Counted from the stretch's first letter, positions 52,986 through 63,389 are shown. The stretch: DNA of 64,000 bases from Gari tellinella (GCA_922989275.2 OV277868.1:20580291-20644290); one strand, 5' to 3'. Notes: generated by a model from the sequence alone, not told the origin. Made by a program: numbers and translations.

Positions 52986-53169
52986 CTATAACATTTGTTT
53001 GACCAGCGCCTGCACATAAACTTCAAATATAGCGAAGGAGTGTAGTATTCATGATGATGATGATTACAGGTGGTATAAAACAGTCTCGTAGACTGTAAGG
53101 TAGAGTCAGATAATTAAATAAGCATTTGTAGTGAAGTTTTTAACTATACATGTATTGTCAGCCTTTTAG

Positions 53170-53330
53170 GCTTTACAGTTACCCCATAGTCTGAAAGCAG
53201 GTTGAAAGTAAAGCAGAATGCACCTTCATGTGCTTTAAGCCACCATTTTCTAGAATATAGAAAGAAGTTAAATTAGTTATTTTGGAACATTCAAAACGGT
53301 GGCTTAAAATTTAAAGCAGGTTGAAGGTCC
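53170..53330. mobile_element. Family B fragments
   Basis: TTACCCCATAGTCTG and GAAAGCAGGTTGAAAGTAAA, then CATGTGCTTTAAGCCACC; a second scrap AAAGCAGGTTGAAGG lies near 53315. Confidence 0.6.
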
Positions 53331-53411
53331 ATCTAACTACACAAAACTCTCTATTACCAGGTATATGATAAAGTAATTAGAATTCTAAAGGTGATTTTTT
53401 CCTTATTTTCA

Positions 53412-53542
53412 GGTAGAGAAGTTGTTGAAATTATCAGAGACACACAATAAAGTAACATGGTGGACTTGGAACAGAGAAAGAAGGATTTGATAACATGATA
53501 CGTAGATATACATAATGTACATTGAGAATTAGTTGGGTTACA
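53412..53542 (+). other. CUEDC1: CUEDC1 5' UTR part of the first coding exon
   Basis: A polypyrimidine tract and TTTTCAG end at 53411, so this is probably an internal exon whose first 131 bases are untranslated. It contains ATG triplets (for example 53457 and 53497) upstream of the chosen start; these would make only short upstream frames. Confidence 0.5.
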
Positions 53543-53586
53543 ATGGCCACTGCTGAAGCGAAAGCAAGGAAAGAAGAGGAAGCAAG
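53543..53586 (+). CDS. CUEDC1: CUEDC1 first coding segment (residues 1-14)
   Basis: ATG at 53543 opens a charged peptide, MATAEAKARKEEEA, ending at a GTTAGT donor (53587). The two leftover bases AG join exon 2 in frame to give Ser15. I chose this ATG because it is in frame with the CUE exon and the segment has no stop. CUEDC1 leader sequences are poorly conserved, so the assignment depends on the reading phase and on the position about 930 bases upstream of the CUE exon. An alternative start inside the next exon cannot be excluded. Confidence 0.55.
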
Positions 53587-53649
53587 GTTAGTTTTATACC
53601 AGGATTTTGAAACTTACAAAATTAAAGATTCTGTTACAGGTGACTCGCT

Positions 53650-53850
53650 TTAACCCATTCTCACATAAATACACCTTTAATTCAATTCTCTAATAGACGA
53701 AGAAAATAGTTCCATTTTATACAATCAGTAATATTCAGGATAAGAAATAGTTTCTATATCCTTGTTACAGATCATAGCTTAAAGCATGTTAAAAGTAAAG
53801 CAGAATGCTCCTTCTTTACTTTTAATCTGCTTTACGTGGTCACCCATCGT
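53650..53850. mobile_element. Family B MITE, right end lost, in CUEDC1 intron
   Basis: TTAACCCATTCTCACATAAA through CTTAAAGCATGTTAAAAG to TTACTTTTAATCTGCTTTAC. Confidence 0.72.
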
Positions 53851-54253
53851 CAATAATATGGAACTCTGGGTCCATGTCAGTTTGGAAATTTGTGGGGAAA
53901 ATTGCATTGTTTTCAGTCCAGTTGAAAAGTTTGTTTCCCAACTCCTCTTTAATTGGTGAATCAAATATGACTGCTAGCATTAAAAAAATAAAATGAATTG
54001 TCCATTCTATTGTAAGGGTACAAAATCTCGACTAAATTCTTCGTATTGGGAATTTTATTACCACTGATTTGGGAAATGGTCAGTTCTGGCAATTGAGAAT
54101 GGGAATGGCTCCATTTATCTGTACTAATTGTATAAAGAGGAAAAACCTTGCAAGTAATATATATACAGCGGAAAACTACTTCAGAAGCTTTGTACTGTAC
54201 TTTAAATCTGCTTAACCCTTAACAAAACCTTCCTTATTGCATTGCATACAGTG

Positions 54254-54304
54254 TAGATCAAGGCCAGCTGTCGCATATTTGATGCGACAGCTGGCCTTGA
54301 TCTA
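54254..54304. repeat. Perfect hairpin of a distinct sequence in CUEDC1 intron
   Basis: TAGATCAAGGCCAGCTGTCG continues to CAT, loop ATTT, then the exact complement. ACAGTG and CTCTGTTTGACACTCAC outside resemble I/D flanks, so it may be the core of a further TTAA element (TTAACAAAACC near 54212). Confidence 0.75.
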
Positions 54305-54516
54305 CTCTGTTTGACACTCACAATCATCTAAACCATTGTATTTAGCAGTATTACCTGCGTTTTTTGGCAGTGTAGACAAACTCAAATGCAGAGCCTCGCC
54401 CTGTGATGAAAACGGTGTTTGGTTTTTACATTGTTTTCGATGCAATAAGGCGGGTTTTGTCATGGCATGGCTCATGTTATTTACTGATAAATTGACATCG
54501 TCATTTTGATTTCCAG

Positions 54517-54760
54517 TAGCAGGCACCATGAGCCAAGCTCGTCTGACAGTGCATCCAGGAGGGTGCGGCGTGGCACACGCCAGCTTGACTTCTTCCAGGC
54601 GATGACAGATTTCCGTCAGATGTTTCCCACGCTTGATGACGAGGTGATTGAGGCAGTGCTGAGGGCTAATGATGGCGCTGTTGATGCCACTATTGACCAG
54701 CTGCTCACCATGACTATAGATGAGGATATCACATCTAAAGTTACCGAGGGGGAGCTTATG
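54517..54760 (+). CDS. CUEDC1: CUEDC1 CUE-domain exon (residues 15-96)
   Basis: Encodes a Ser/Arg-rich stretch (15-36), then the CUE domain at about 40-83. The domain has the diagnostic Met-Phe-Pro (50-52) and Leu-Leu (77-78) motifs, and QAMTDFRQMFP plus VLRANDGAVDATIDQLL closely follow vertebrate CUEDC1. CUE domains bind mono-ubiquitin through these two motifs, so the protein is probably a ubiquitin-binding adaptor. The acceptor is TTTCCAG/TAGCAG, where the second AG six bases on could also be used in frame; the donor is ATG/GTAATT. Total coding length so far is 288 bases, so the next intron is phase 0. Confidence 0.9.
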
Positions 54761-54776
54761 GTAATTTTATCAAATA

Positions 54777-54968
54777 CAGTTGAACTTCGACATCTTGAAC
54801 TCGGTTAGGACGAACATACCCGTATTTCAAAGTTAAAACATGGCTAAGCCACGTTTTAACTTTGAAATACAGGTATGTTCGACTTAACCAAGCATGAAAT
54901 AATGCAATTCATGTGTCGACTGATCTGAAAGTTCGAATTAAGCGAGTTCGAGATATCGATGTTCCACT
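54777..54968. mobile_element. Family G MITE in CUEDC1 intron
   Basis: CAGTTGAACTTCGACATC faces GATATCGATGTTCCACT. The centre TGGCTAAGCCACG is kept. It begins 17 bases after the exon 2 donor. Confidence 0.78.
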
Positions 54969-55035
54969 CTATTCCTCATTGCGCAGAAGTATCACAGTTC
55001 TTACAACTACACTTATTAGATTTCTGTAGATCATG

Positions 55036-56849
55036 TTAACCCTTTCCTCCATTGCCAGAAGTTCAACCAGATATCCAACAATTTTTAAGGCAGATGACTG
55101 CTTAAAGCCAGATAAAAGTACAGTCAAACCTGTCATAGCGACCGTCCCTATATAACGACTATTTGTCTTAGCCGACCTTAAAAATTCCTCCCAGCACATT
55201 TTCCTCTATGTTAAGACTGTGTATACCGACAAACCTGTGTTACCCGACTAACGACCGTAATATGCCACTCCCAAAGTCCCATGTCCCTATTTAACGCACC
55301 TGTTTGCAGCGACTCGATAATTGCCGGTCATTATCGATTTTTCAGTTTTCATTTCCGGGAGGCGAATATTCCTTTGTTTGTATGTTAGATCAAAATGTCT
55401 AGTGTTTATTTAGTTATCCTGAAAAGTGATATACAACATCTTTGTTTAATATTCATTTAAATTATATTTGATAATAGGTCTATTTCATTCTGAAAAAAGA
55501 ATTTCCGAAATTTTGTTTTATAAACAAGTAATTCACGTTCCCAAACTGCATGTTATAGTTTGTGAATAGACAAATTGTGGTAAATAGTTCAACGGCGATC
55601 TTAATTTGGGAATGAATTTGGAGAATTGAGCTACCGAAAAGCAATTAAATATAAAAATAACTATTAGAACTCGACAAAATATGCTTTTCTTACCACGACA
55701 ATAACTATTCCGGGGATGATTTACGATTAAAAGGGTTAAAAAACCGTTCCCAATCCAACACTCCATTACGAAAGAACGGATGGGGGGAATTATGTCGTAT
55801 AAACGCCGGCGTATCATAATCGTAAATTTTGCGAAAATACCCGTGTAATTAACATTTTATATGCATGTAAACCGACAGTTAGCTTCTTGAATTGATTTTT
55901 GTGCGATACATTATGAAACATCACATTAGAAAACAAAGCGATATTCCGAAATTGCGTAGCATAATTTCTATGCACATTCCTATATGCCGTTGCGAACACT
56001 TGGATTTCGGCATATGTGTATTAGTGTGTTACAAGTAAAAAGATGGTTCTTAAGCGTCTTTTCTTCCGTCGGTTTTACAAAGTTTTTTTTCTACTTTGTA
56101 AGACTGTGTTTTTAATAGGAGATATTGACAAATAAAACGACGTTAAAAATAGCGCTGTCATATTTTGAAATTGACTTGAACAAAATAGCGGCGCGATAAC
56201 ATTATAGACGCGACACTAAAGGTGGACATTTCGGGAAAGATTTACCTGTGAGAGAGACAACAGAGACAAAAAAACAACTAACACACTCTGGGATCGAATT
56301 CTTACTCCATAAGACGCGATTCTGAATATGAATTATACAGTAAATAGACTGAGAAAGCGATCCTAAATTGGACACATGTTTATCAGATACAACGGAATTG
56401 AAGGACAAATTTAAACTTTTTCGTCGAACCTGTTACGCAATAAATCTCTAAAAAGACCAGAACGACGAATATTTCAGGTGATTGATTGGATCATTTATAG
56501 TATTTGATCAACTGGAGATGAATAGTAGACAAGTTAAATAAGTAGATCTATTTGTCATAATAGCAATGCAACTTTGTTTGAAAATATAGAAAATGATCTT
56601 AATTATTGCTTTTGGTAGAAAGGGTTAATATATAATTTTATTCAGAGAAACATCCATATGGTGTTCATTTGTATACTAATTTACCCCTGAAAACTGATAA
56701 CCTGACTTATGCGACTACCTGTCTTATGTGACCTTATTGTGTCTCTCCCCTTGAAGGTCACATAAGACAGGTTTGACTGTATAGCCGAAAGCACTCTAAG
56801 GAGTCACCTGTCTTCACAACTAGAATCAGGCTATCGGATTAAGGGATAA
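55036..56849. mobile_element. Family B MITE split by a 1.66 kb transposon
   Basis: TTAACCCTTTCCTCCATTGCC and GACTGCTTAAAGCCAG at the left; AAGCACTCTAAGGAGTCACC and CAGGCTATCGGATTAAGG at the right. Confidence 0.7.
55121..56779. mobile_element. 1.66 kb non-autonomous DNA transposon, TA flanks
   Basis: CAGTCAAACCTGTCATAGCG mirrors GACAGGTTTGACTG with further GGTCACATAAGA similarity inside. TA flanks at 55119-55120 and 56780-56781. The end resembles the F-type CAGTCAAAC elements. The 94-codon minus frame over 55533-55817 has no recognised transposase motif. Confidence 0.78.
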
Positions 56850-57100
56850 TGCAGGAAAAGAAAAAGTAATAGGAGCTTGAATTGATTTTGAACACAGCAT
56901 TCTATCTATTATCACTGATATGAAGAAAAGAGATAAATGTCCACCTGTCATAAACACCTACAAATTTTTGTTTTATTTTGGTCTTAGACAGGTAGCAGAT
57001 TTGTACAATAGGATCTTTCTGTATTGATGTTGTCCTGCATTAAAACTTGCTCTGCATTTTCATCAATACTTGATGAGCTTAGAGAACAATTGCTTGAGAC
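56850..57100. other. CUEDC1 intron, worn F-type hairpin only
   Basis: AGGTAGCAGATTTGTACAAT and CTTTCTGTATTGATGTTGTC with CTGCATTAAAAC are faint F remnants. Confidence 0.3.
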
Positions 57101-57159
57101 CAAGCAATTTGTTTGGTTTTCACTGATATCCACTTTGATGAGTCCAGTTGTTTTGAGTA

Positions 57160-57353
57160 CAGATTTTCAGATAAAAGGTTATTTCAAAAACTAAAATCTT
57201 TATTTTTGCATTAAACCCTATGGTGTCACTACTTATTAGAATCGTCTCTTTGAGACGATTCTAACGAGTAGCTGCACCATAGGATTAGTTGTTGAAATGA
57301 GTGAGAAAATGTTGGAATTGTTCTGTTTACTCTCTCGTATATGGAGCCCTGAT
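57160..57353. mobile_element. Family H MITE, tandem unit 1
   Basis: AGATTTTCAGATAAAAGG to CGTATATGGAGCCCTG. The centre is a perfect inverted repeat, TTAGAATCGTCTCTTTGAGA and its complement. Confidence 0.75.
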
Positions 57354-57401
57354 TTACACTATTATTTCTTTCCTACACTACACAGTGGTCCTGAGTTTAC
57401 A

Positions 57402-57596
57402 GAGCTCCAGATAAAGGGAGTATTTCAAAAACTAAAATCTTTATTTTTGCATTATACCCTTAGGTGTCACTACTCATTAGAACCGTCTCTTCAAGACATT
57501 TCTAATAAGTAGTAACACCTTAGGATTTGGTGCTGAAATAAGTGAGAAAATGTTGGATTTGTTCAGTTTACTCCCTCTTATCTGGAGCCCTGGTTT
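57402..57596. mobile_element. Family H MITE, tandem unit 2
   Basis: AGCTCCAGATAAAGGGAG to CTTATCTGGAGCCCTG; central arms AGAACCGTCTCTTCAAGAC. A 48-base spacer (TTTACACTATTATTTC and on) follows both unit 1 and unit 2. Confidence 0.8.
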
Positions 57597-57688
57597 ACAC
57601 TATTATTTCTTTCCTGCACGACACAGTGCTTCTGAGTTTACAGAGCTCCAGATAAGGGGAGTATTTTAAAAACTGAAATCCTTTTTTT

Positions 57689-58769
57689 TAGGGGCGGGAC
57701 CGAATATTCGAATATTCGAATATTCGCATAAGGGCCGAATATTCGAATCCCATTTAAGTATTCGAATAGTTGTCTCTGAAATTTTATTTTTGTTAAAATC
57801 ATAATATGGATTATTCAATTTATTTGAGAGACTAGCTGTTTCATTTTCTCCAACCAGGCTAATCGTTCGCCATTAATCCTCGTGTGTAGGGTGATTATCA
57901 CCCCCGGCTGGTCAGTGTTTTGATAGCACCTGTCAAGTTGTACACAGTTTGCAAACATTACCCGCTGTGTTATGTAATCGACGGCCCTCCCTGACATCGG
58001 ATCAATGGACTCGCAGTTAATAAATTGACATGTTGGGGAACCCTAGTTGCCAAACAAAAGAGGCGTGTTTAGCACAGGACATTTAAGAGCATCCAATAAA
58101 AAAAAGACGAATAATTGTTAATATCGCCAATCATAGCGGCTCAAATGACGCTTTTCGTAAACGACCAATATCACGCAAACACTATTTAAAAATCATCAAA
58201 CATTCTAGTTAAGACGTCATGAAAGCTTAATATTGACCTTACACAAGACGTAGATCTATAAACGATCAAATTCTTACTAAAACGCAACTATGCCACCGGC
58301 TACTGCTTCGCCTGTGTGAAAGAATTTACTCGTTCTGCCGACAAGAAATCAGCAACCTGTTTTGTTTGTTACGTTCGTGTCAGAGTGTAACATCTGCATG
58401 CAGAAACTTGAGCTAGTGTGTGTTCAGATTAATTTTAAAAGCAGATTAAAAATAATTTGTAAAGCCAACATAATGTTTACGCAAAAAAACCTGACTCTAC
58501 ATGACTGAAGACTTAATTCGAAACTAATTTTAATGCAGATATAGATGTTGCGTTAAACACGAGTTGCATCCCTTACATTTGGAGACCGCCATATCTACAA
58601 AGATTCACTGTAGTAAATGGTTGCAAAAGTTGATAAGTTTACCAGTCAATCAGACGATTGTCACAGAATACACATTCTGCTCAGGGTTTGGTCCATTTAA
58701 GATAGGTATTTCTACGAAGCAAACATTGAATAATTGAATTTGATGATGAAATTATACTCGGATCGGATA

Positions 58770-58822
<53 letters not shown>

Positions 58823-58923
58823 ACACACACACCCATCGGACAAAGCGTTTTATTCCAGGCGAATTATTCGAATACTTTAAGCGAATATTCGAATAGCAAT
58901 TTGGGTTCGAATTCCCATCCCTA
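57689..58923. mobile_element. Non-autonomous hAT transposon, 1.2 kb, 8-base target duplication
   Basis: TAGGGGCGGGACCGAATATT at the left and TTCGAATTCCCATCCCTA at the right are inverted; both sides also have ATTCGAATATTCG repeats. CTTTTTTT is duplicated at 57681-57688 and 58924-58931. No transposase is visible; a 60-codon minus frame at 57815-57997 is unrecognised. Confidence 0.82.
58772..58822. repeat. Poly-C tract of 51 bases
   Basis: An uninterrupted run of C followed by ACACACACAC. The length may be an assembly estimate. Confidence 0.9.
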
Positions 58924-59069
58924 CTTTTTTTGCATTCGAGACGATTCTAATGAGTAGTTGCACCATAGGATTTGGTGCTGAAATGAGTGAGGAAATGTTG
59001 GATTTGTTCAGTTTACTCCCCCTTATCTTGAGCCCTGGTTTACACTTATTTTCCTTTTCTACACTCTAG

Positions 59070-59834
59070 AAGACATACTGTCCTCAATATGATGAGCAGG
59101 ATCAGGCTGGAGCAGCAGCAGAAGACTCCCCTCCGTCCTACTCGGAAGCAATCAGAGCTCAGGCGGATCAGGCACAGAGTATATGGACAACCCCCATTGG
59201 CCAGACCTTTATGCCATCTAGAAACATGCTAGACTCTTCTACAACAGACCCATTGTCATTATCTCTAACAGAACCAAAAGGTGCAATGGCTCAGCTGAGC
59301 CCCAATGAGTTGTCAGGAAATAAGGGGGCTGGGTTGACCCCGTTAAGGACAAATAACACAGAGAGCAACTCACGCCAGTTTCGCAGAAGTTACTCTAGTG
59401 ACCAAAATACTCGACGAAAAGTGGAATTTAAAAACTGGAATCCTCCTATGCTGGGGAATTTACCTGACGATTTTCTCAGACTAATTCCTCCTGATTCAGG
59501 GAATGGTAGTGCCAAAAGTGATTCTGACAGGACAGCTAATCTCACGGCTTCACCTGTTAATGTGATGTCTGTGAGGGATGTGAAACCAAAGATTCACAAA
59601 TCGCGTAGCAAGTCAGAAAAGATTTTGTCCCAATCTTTCAGTTCTTCATCAAGAGACAAAGATGTGAAAGTGAAGAGTTCTGATAAGAAAGCAAAATCTG
59701 CAGATAAAATGTCGCGGTCTTTCAGCTTGGTGGAACAGCCTTCGTCTAATAAGCAGAAAGTTAGTAGGTCCCACAGCGGAAGGTCTAAAGACAAAAATGT
59801 CAACAATGGCATGTCACCATCCCACAGACCAATG
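59070..59834 (+). CDS. CUEDC1: CUEDC1 long central exon (residues 97-351)
   Basis: Open for 255 codons in phase 0. PPSY at 117-120 is a PPxY motif, which binds WW domains of NEDD4-type ubiquitin ligases; vertebrate CUEDC1 has PPxY motifs in the same place. NWNPPMLGNLPDDFLRL (about 218-234) is the strongly conserved CUEDC1 block. Residues about 263-345 are a Ser/Lys/Arg-rich, probably disordered segment with many RS and SS repeats (for example KSRSKSEK, SFSSSSRDK), likely phosphorylated; this is longer than I recall for vertebrates. The acceptor is CTCTAG/AAG, a tandem NAGNAG site; the donor is ATG/GTAAGG. The first 47 codons lie before the first internal ATG and are needed for the PPxY motif. 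Confidence 0.88.
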
Positions 59835-59870
59835 GTAAGGGATTTCTCTGTATTGTTAATAGTTTATTAC

Positions 59871-60121
59871 TTAACCCATTACCTCATAGCCTGTAACAGA
59901 TTTGAAGACAGGTGATTACTTAAAGCAGGTTGAAAGTATAGCAGAAAGGCACATTCTGCTAATAATTGCTATACTTTTAGCCTGCTTTATGCTATGATCT
60001 TTCGAGATTTAGAAAATATTTCATATGGTCTATATTCATGACTATATGAATTTGAACTATTTCTTTAGTTGAAGAATAAATTAAAGGTGTAAAAAGGCGT
60101 ATTTATGAGGTAATGGCTTAA
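59871..60121. mobile_element. Family B MITE in CUEDC1 intron
   Basis: TTAACCCATTACCTCATAGCC to ATGAGGTAATGGCTTAA, 37 bases after the donor. The hairpin loop has an insertion (TCTGCTAATAATTGC). Confidence 0.85.
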
Positions 60122-60260
60122 ACTCTTCCCTGCCTTGGACTGATTTAATTGTCATTTGCAAACTGTTTAAATCCTGATCAGATGATGCCAAGTAACTTGG
60201 TATCTGATCAGGATCCAAACTGTTTGACTTTACTTTTGTATCCTCTGCCAATTTTATGCC
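60122..60260. mobile_element. Family D-type hairpin fragment
   Basis: AACTCTTCCCTGCCTTGG, then AACTGTTTAAATCCTGATCA facing TGATCAGGATCCAAAC around GCCAAGTAACTTGG. Confidence 0.65.
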
Positions 60261-60629
60261 TAAATCTAAAGTCCTTCAGATGAGACTTTATAAACCGAGT
60301 TCCGATGTATGAGTTCTTTTCACTTGGCATCTAAAAGAACCAGAGAATTCTTTCGATAATAAGAGTAGGGTTCTCTGTATCCTCTCCCTGAGTGTCCAAT
60401 AAGCCCATAGATGGCAGAAACGGACGTTATTAAACAAAACAAAACAAACTAAATTGTTTTTTTAGGAGAAGATAAACCTACCAGTTAAAGGTTAAAAATG
60501 AAATGCTTGAACTAATTACCATGCAGATGCACTTGTAATTGAGCTATAGTTTATGAGGGGAGAAGATAGTGTTGTAACTCAAGCAAATTTCTCACCATCT
60601 AATTCTGTATAAATAAGAAGCATTGTCCA

Positions 60630-60880
60630 TTAACCCTTTGAGCCCTAGTCCCGCCTATAGGCGTCCTTTTCAAACAGTGTACATGTGAATAGTACACTTG
60701 TCCTATGCAAACAGTGAAGACCCAGATCAGAGGGCTCCGAAAGGAGCCCTCTGATCAGGGTCTTCACTGTTTGTCACAATGCCAAACATTGACAAAAACA
60801 ACCCTTAAAAGTCAGAAATGGACTAGACTAAAATGGAAACTGGAATTGTCCATTTAAAGTTTCAGGGAGGAAAGAGTTAA
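60630..60880. mobile_element. Family I MITE, intact
   Basis: TTAACCCTTTGAGCCCTAG to GAGGAAAGAGTTAA. Perfect hairpin GTGAAGACCCAGATCAGAGG, loop GCTCCGAAAGGAGC. Confidence 0.88.
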
Positions 60881-60893
60881 CAAATACATGAAA

Positions 60894-61086
60894 CAGGGCT
60901 CCAGATAAGGGGAGTATTTCAAAAACTAAAATCTTTATTTCTGTTTGAAACCCTATGGTGTCACTTCTCATTAGAATCGTCTCGAAGAGACGATTCTAAT
61001 GAGTAGTAACACCATAGGAATTGATGCTAAAATAAGTGAGAAAATGTTGGATTTGTGCAGTTTAATCCCTCTTATTTGGAGCCCTG
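60894..61086. mobile_element. Family H MITE, single copy with flanking duplication
   Basis: CAGGGCTCCAGATAAGGG to CTTATTTGGAGCCCTG. ATGAAA is present on both sides (60888-60893, 61087-61092). This copy defines the element ends for the tandem units upstream. Confidence 0.85.
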
Positions 61087-61208
61087 ATGAAAGTTTTCAA
61101 TCTTGCATATAACTCATTACTTGTAACAAGTTGTTGCCGTTTTGCTAAATATACAGTTGCAACTAGATTCTTCTAAAATTGCCTAAGTCAAATTCACCAA
61201 TATTTTAT

Positions 61209-61341
61209 CAGTTGAATTTCGAAAACTCGGTCTCGCTTAAGTTGAACATGCCCCTTATCAAAGTGAGCCATGTTTTAACATTGAAATATGGGTAAATTCA
61301 ACGCAATCATCAATCAAATTTAAATCATTGAGTTTCAATTG
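61209..61341. mobile_element. Family G MITE, shortened
   Basis: CAGTTGAATTTCGAAAACTC faces ATTGAGTTTCAATTG; the central palindrome is partly lost. Confidence 0.65.
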
Positions 61342-61394
61342 TATGCATTGGTGTGAGGGGTAGGAACTGGGAAAATGTACAGTGGAGACAGCCT

Positions 61395-61770
61395 TTTTTT
61401 TCACCCAATTGGGAACGGGTCCGGTACCACTCAGATTGGGAATTTTTCTTGTCAGATTGGGAATTTTTCTTGTCGCGTAAACTTCAAATTGGGAAAAAAA
61501 CAAGTCGTGAAATGATGACAAAAAAGAAATGGGGAAGTTTATTTTATAATATATGTAGGCCTATATTGATCTAACTTATCAAGGTGCAATTATGCAGTTC
61601 ATATCAACAGGCAATGCTGACAATAGTAACAGAAATTCTCTTTTTTCACTGAAAATACTATTTTTACCATATTGCCAGGACCCTTCTTTGAATTGGGAAC
61701 GGGTCCTGTTCCAATTGGGAACAGGTCCTGTTCCAATTGGGAACGGGTCCTTTCCCGGGTACCGTCGAAA
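61395..61770. repeat. Short tandem units built on GATTGGGAA and AATTGGGAAC
   Basis: TCAGATTGGGAATTTTTCTT occurs twice in tandem (61431, 61452). About 230 bases later AATTGGGAACGGGTCCTGTT occurs three times with a period near 22 (61692-61757). CAATTGGGAACGGGTCCGG also occurs at 61406. Confidence 0.7.
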
Positions 61771-61788
61771 GAAGGGAAAAAAACGCTG

Positions 61789-62030
61789 GGAGAAAACGTT
61801 ATTCTTTCCCAATAAACGCGTTTACGCTCAAACTATTATTTGCAGTGCAAACAGTTTGGAGCCAGATCAGACGCCGGGTAACCCGGCGTCTGATCAGGCT
61901 CCAAACTGTTTGCCACCAAGATAAACAAGAATTATCAGAATTGTCCAAAAGTTGTTCTTTTCTACGTTTTAGTGCTTTGCGTTTGCGTACGTTTGCCTTT
62001 AAACGGGAAAGAATAACAGATTCTCCACTG
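61789..62030 (+). mobile_element. Family A MITE in CUEDC1 intron, left end altered
   Basis: GGGAGAAAACGTTATTC replaces the usual CAGTGGAGAA start, the rest is intact to CAGATTCTCCACTG. It is one of only two A copies inside the gene. Confidence 0.88.
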
Positions 62031-62257
62031 TAATTAAATAGTGTATGAATATACATCTATGTTTGAAATACAGTCAGACATGTCACATGAGTTGAGCGAC
62101 CACTTTAACTAGTCTAAGGGTTGAATCAGGACTAAGCAGTCCCCATTTATTACAGAGCAAAGGAAAATTGAGTTCTTTGTAGCTTATGCTGAGATGATTT
62201 GTGATTGACTCTTACAGGGGGATACAGTTTTAAGTGCCTGACTATTTATACAATTAA

Positions 62258-62441
62258 AAATATACTATTCTTTGCCAATAACACACTTACACTAAAACAA
62301 TAATTTTCATTTCAAACTGTTTGCCACTTTGATTAAAACTAACAGTTTGCAAATTTTTATATAGATGTCATTTTCTGCATTTTATTGCAATGTAGTTGCA
62401 GTTAGTTTGTGTTCAAACGGGAAGAATAACATGTTCTCTAT
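62258..62441 (+). mobile_element. Family A remnant directly before CUEDC1 exon 4
   Basis: TATACTATTCTTTGCCAATA through TTTCAAACTGTTTGCCAC (hairpin deleted) to GAATAACATGTTCTCTATG. The right end lies about 12 bases upstream of the splice acceptor. Confidence 0.72.
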
Positions 62442-62453
62442 GTATGTATTCAG

Positions 62454-62661
62454 CAGTCAATAGAGACCCATGACTTTAGCAAGGACATGTTAGAAGAGAG
62501 GATGAAGGAGAACGAGAGAAGACGGAAAAAGACGTCGGCCAGGGCAGACCCAGAACTAGCACAGTATCTTGAAGATGAGAGATTAGCATTAGCACTGCAG
62601 AACAGTGAGTTTCTGCAGGAACTCAGGGGAAACGAAGACTTCATGAAAACTTTACGGAAAG
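62454..62661 (+). CDS. CUEDC1: CUEDC1 charged helical exon (residues 352-420)
   Basis: Encodes an Arg/Lys/Glu-rich helix-prone segment (MLEERMKENERRRKK, 363-377) followed by QYLEDERLALALQNSEFLQE and LRGNEDFMKTLRK (388-420), which match the second conserved block of CUEDC1 (QYLEDER.AL.LQN.EF..EL..N.DF...L). It is probably coiled-coil or helical and may mediate self-association, which is inference. The acceptor is ATTCAG/CAG, another tandem site that would include or drop Gln352. The donor is AAAG/GTGAGT, leaving phase 1. Confidence 0.9.
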
Positions 62662-62769
62662 GTGAGTTGGAACCTTTATCCTCATTGTATTTGCATTTTC
62701 TCGCTTATACCTTTTCCATTATCCAGCTTCTATTTCGTTCTTGATATAGATCTATATCATACCTTTTCT

Positions 62770-62990
62770 ACATTCCTAAAAGAGCCAGAAGGTGACCACT
62801 TAAAACAGGTTGAAAGTAAAGCAGAATGTGCCTTAAGACACATTCTGCTTTACTTTCAGCTACTATCTGCTAGAATATAGAAAATGTTTATCATAATACA
62901 TATTCATGACTGTATAATTTGGAACTGTTTTCTTCAGGGGAGGAATAAATTAAATGTGATCAAAGGCATTTCTATTGGTAAAAGGGTTAA
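62770..62990. mobile_element. Family B MITE, left end shortened
   Basis: AGGTGACCACTTAAAACAGG through loop GTGCCTTAAGACAC to GGTAAAAGGGTTAA; one outer segment of the right arm is missing. Confidence 0.78.
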
Positions 62991-63061
62991 GAAGCTACCT
63001 GTCTTCAACAGTGAATCATCTTAGGCATCTATCTTAAACACTGATTTGCTTTCTTTAAATC

Positions 63062-63126
63062 CTTCCTAGCATTTGTAAGTCTGAAGATAGGTGACCTCTC
63101 AAAGCAGGTTGAAAGTAAAGTAGCAT
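63062..63126. mobile_element. Family B left-arm scrap
   Basis: AGATAGGTGACCTCTCAAAG and CAGGTTGAAAGTAAAG, then broken off. Confidence 0.65.
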
Positions 63127-63389
63127 AACCCTTTAGTTAACTAGTTAAGTTTGAATATGTTTGTATATTGTGACGAATTGACTGTCCTTTTTAGTCATGG
63201 TCCACAGATATGGCAGACTGTAATATCATGTGCTTGAGGCACATTTGTTTTCAGATGATTGAAAGTATTTGAGCAATGATAATTTTAGAAATCAGATGAA
63301 TGAGTCCTCGGGATGCACATTCTGGAAAACAATGAGTCCTGAAGACAAACATCGAGTTCATGAGGTGAAAAATCTACCCAATATTCCAT

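Larger units (their letters stand above)
57643..59037. mobile_element. Family H MITE, tandem unit 3, split by a hAT element
   Basis: AGCTCCAGATAAGGGGAG at the left; GAGACGATTCTAATGAGTAG and CTTATCTTGAGCCCTG at the right. It ends 32 bases before the exon 3 acceptor. Confidence 0.8.

Noticed and set aside
55533..55817. 94-codon minus-strand frame as a transposase piece in the 1.66 kb element
   Set aside because: No DDE-like residues, zinc finger or helix-turn-helix seen; composition fits random AT-rich sequence.
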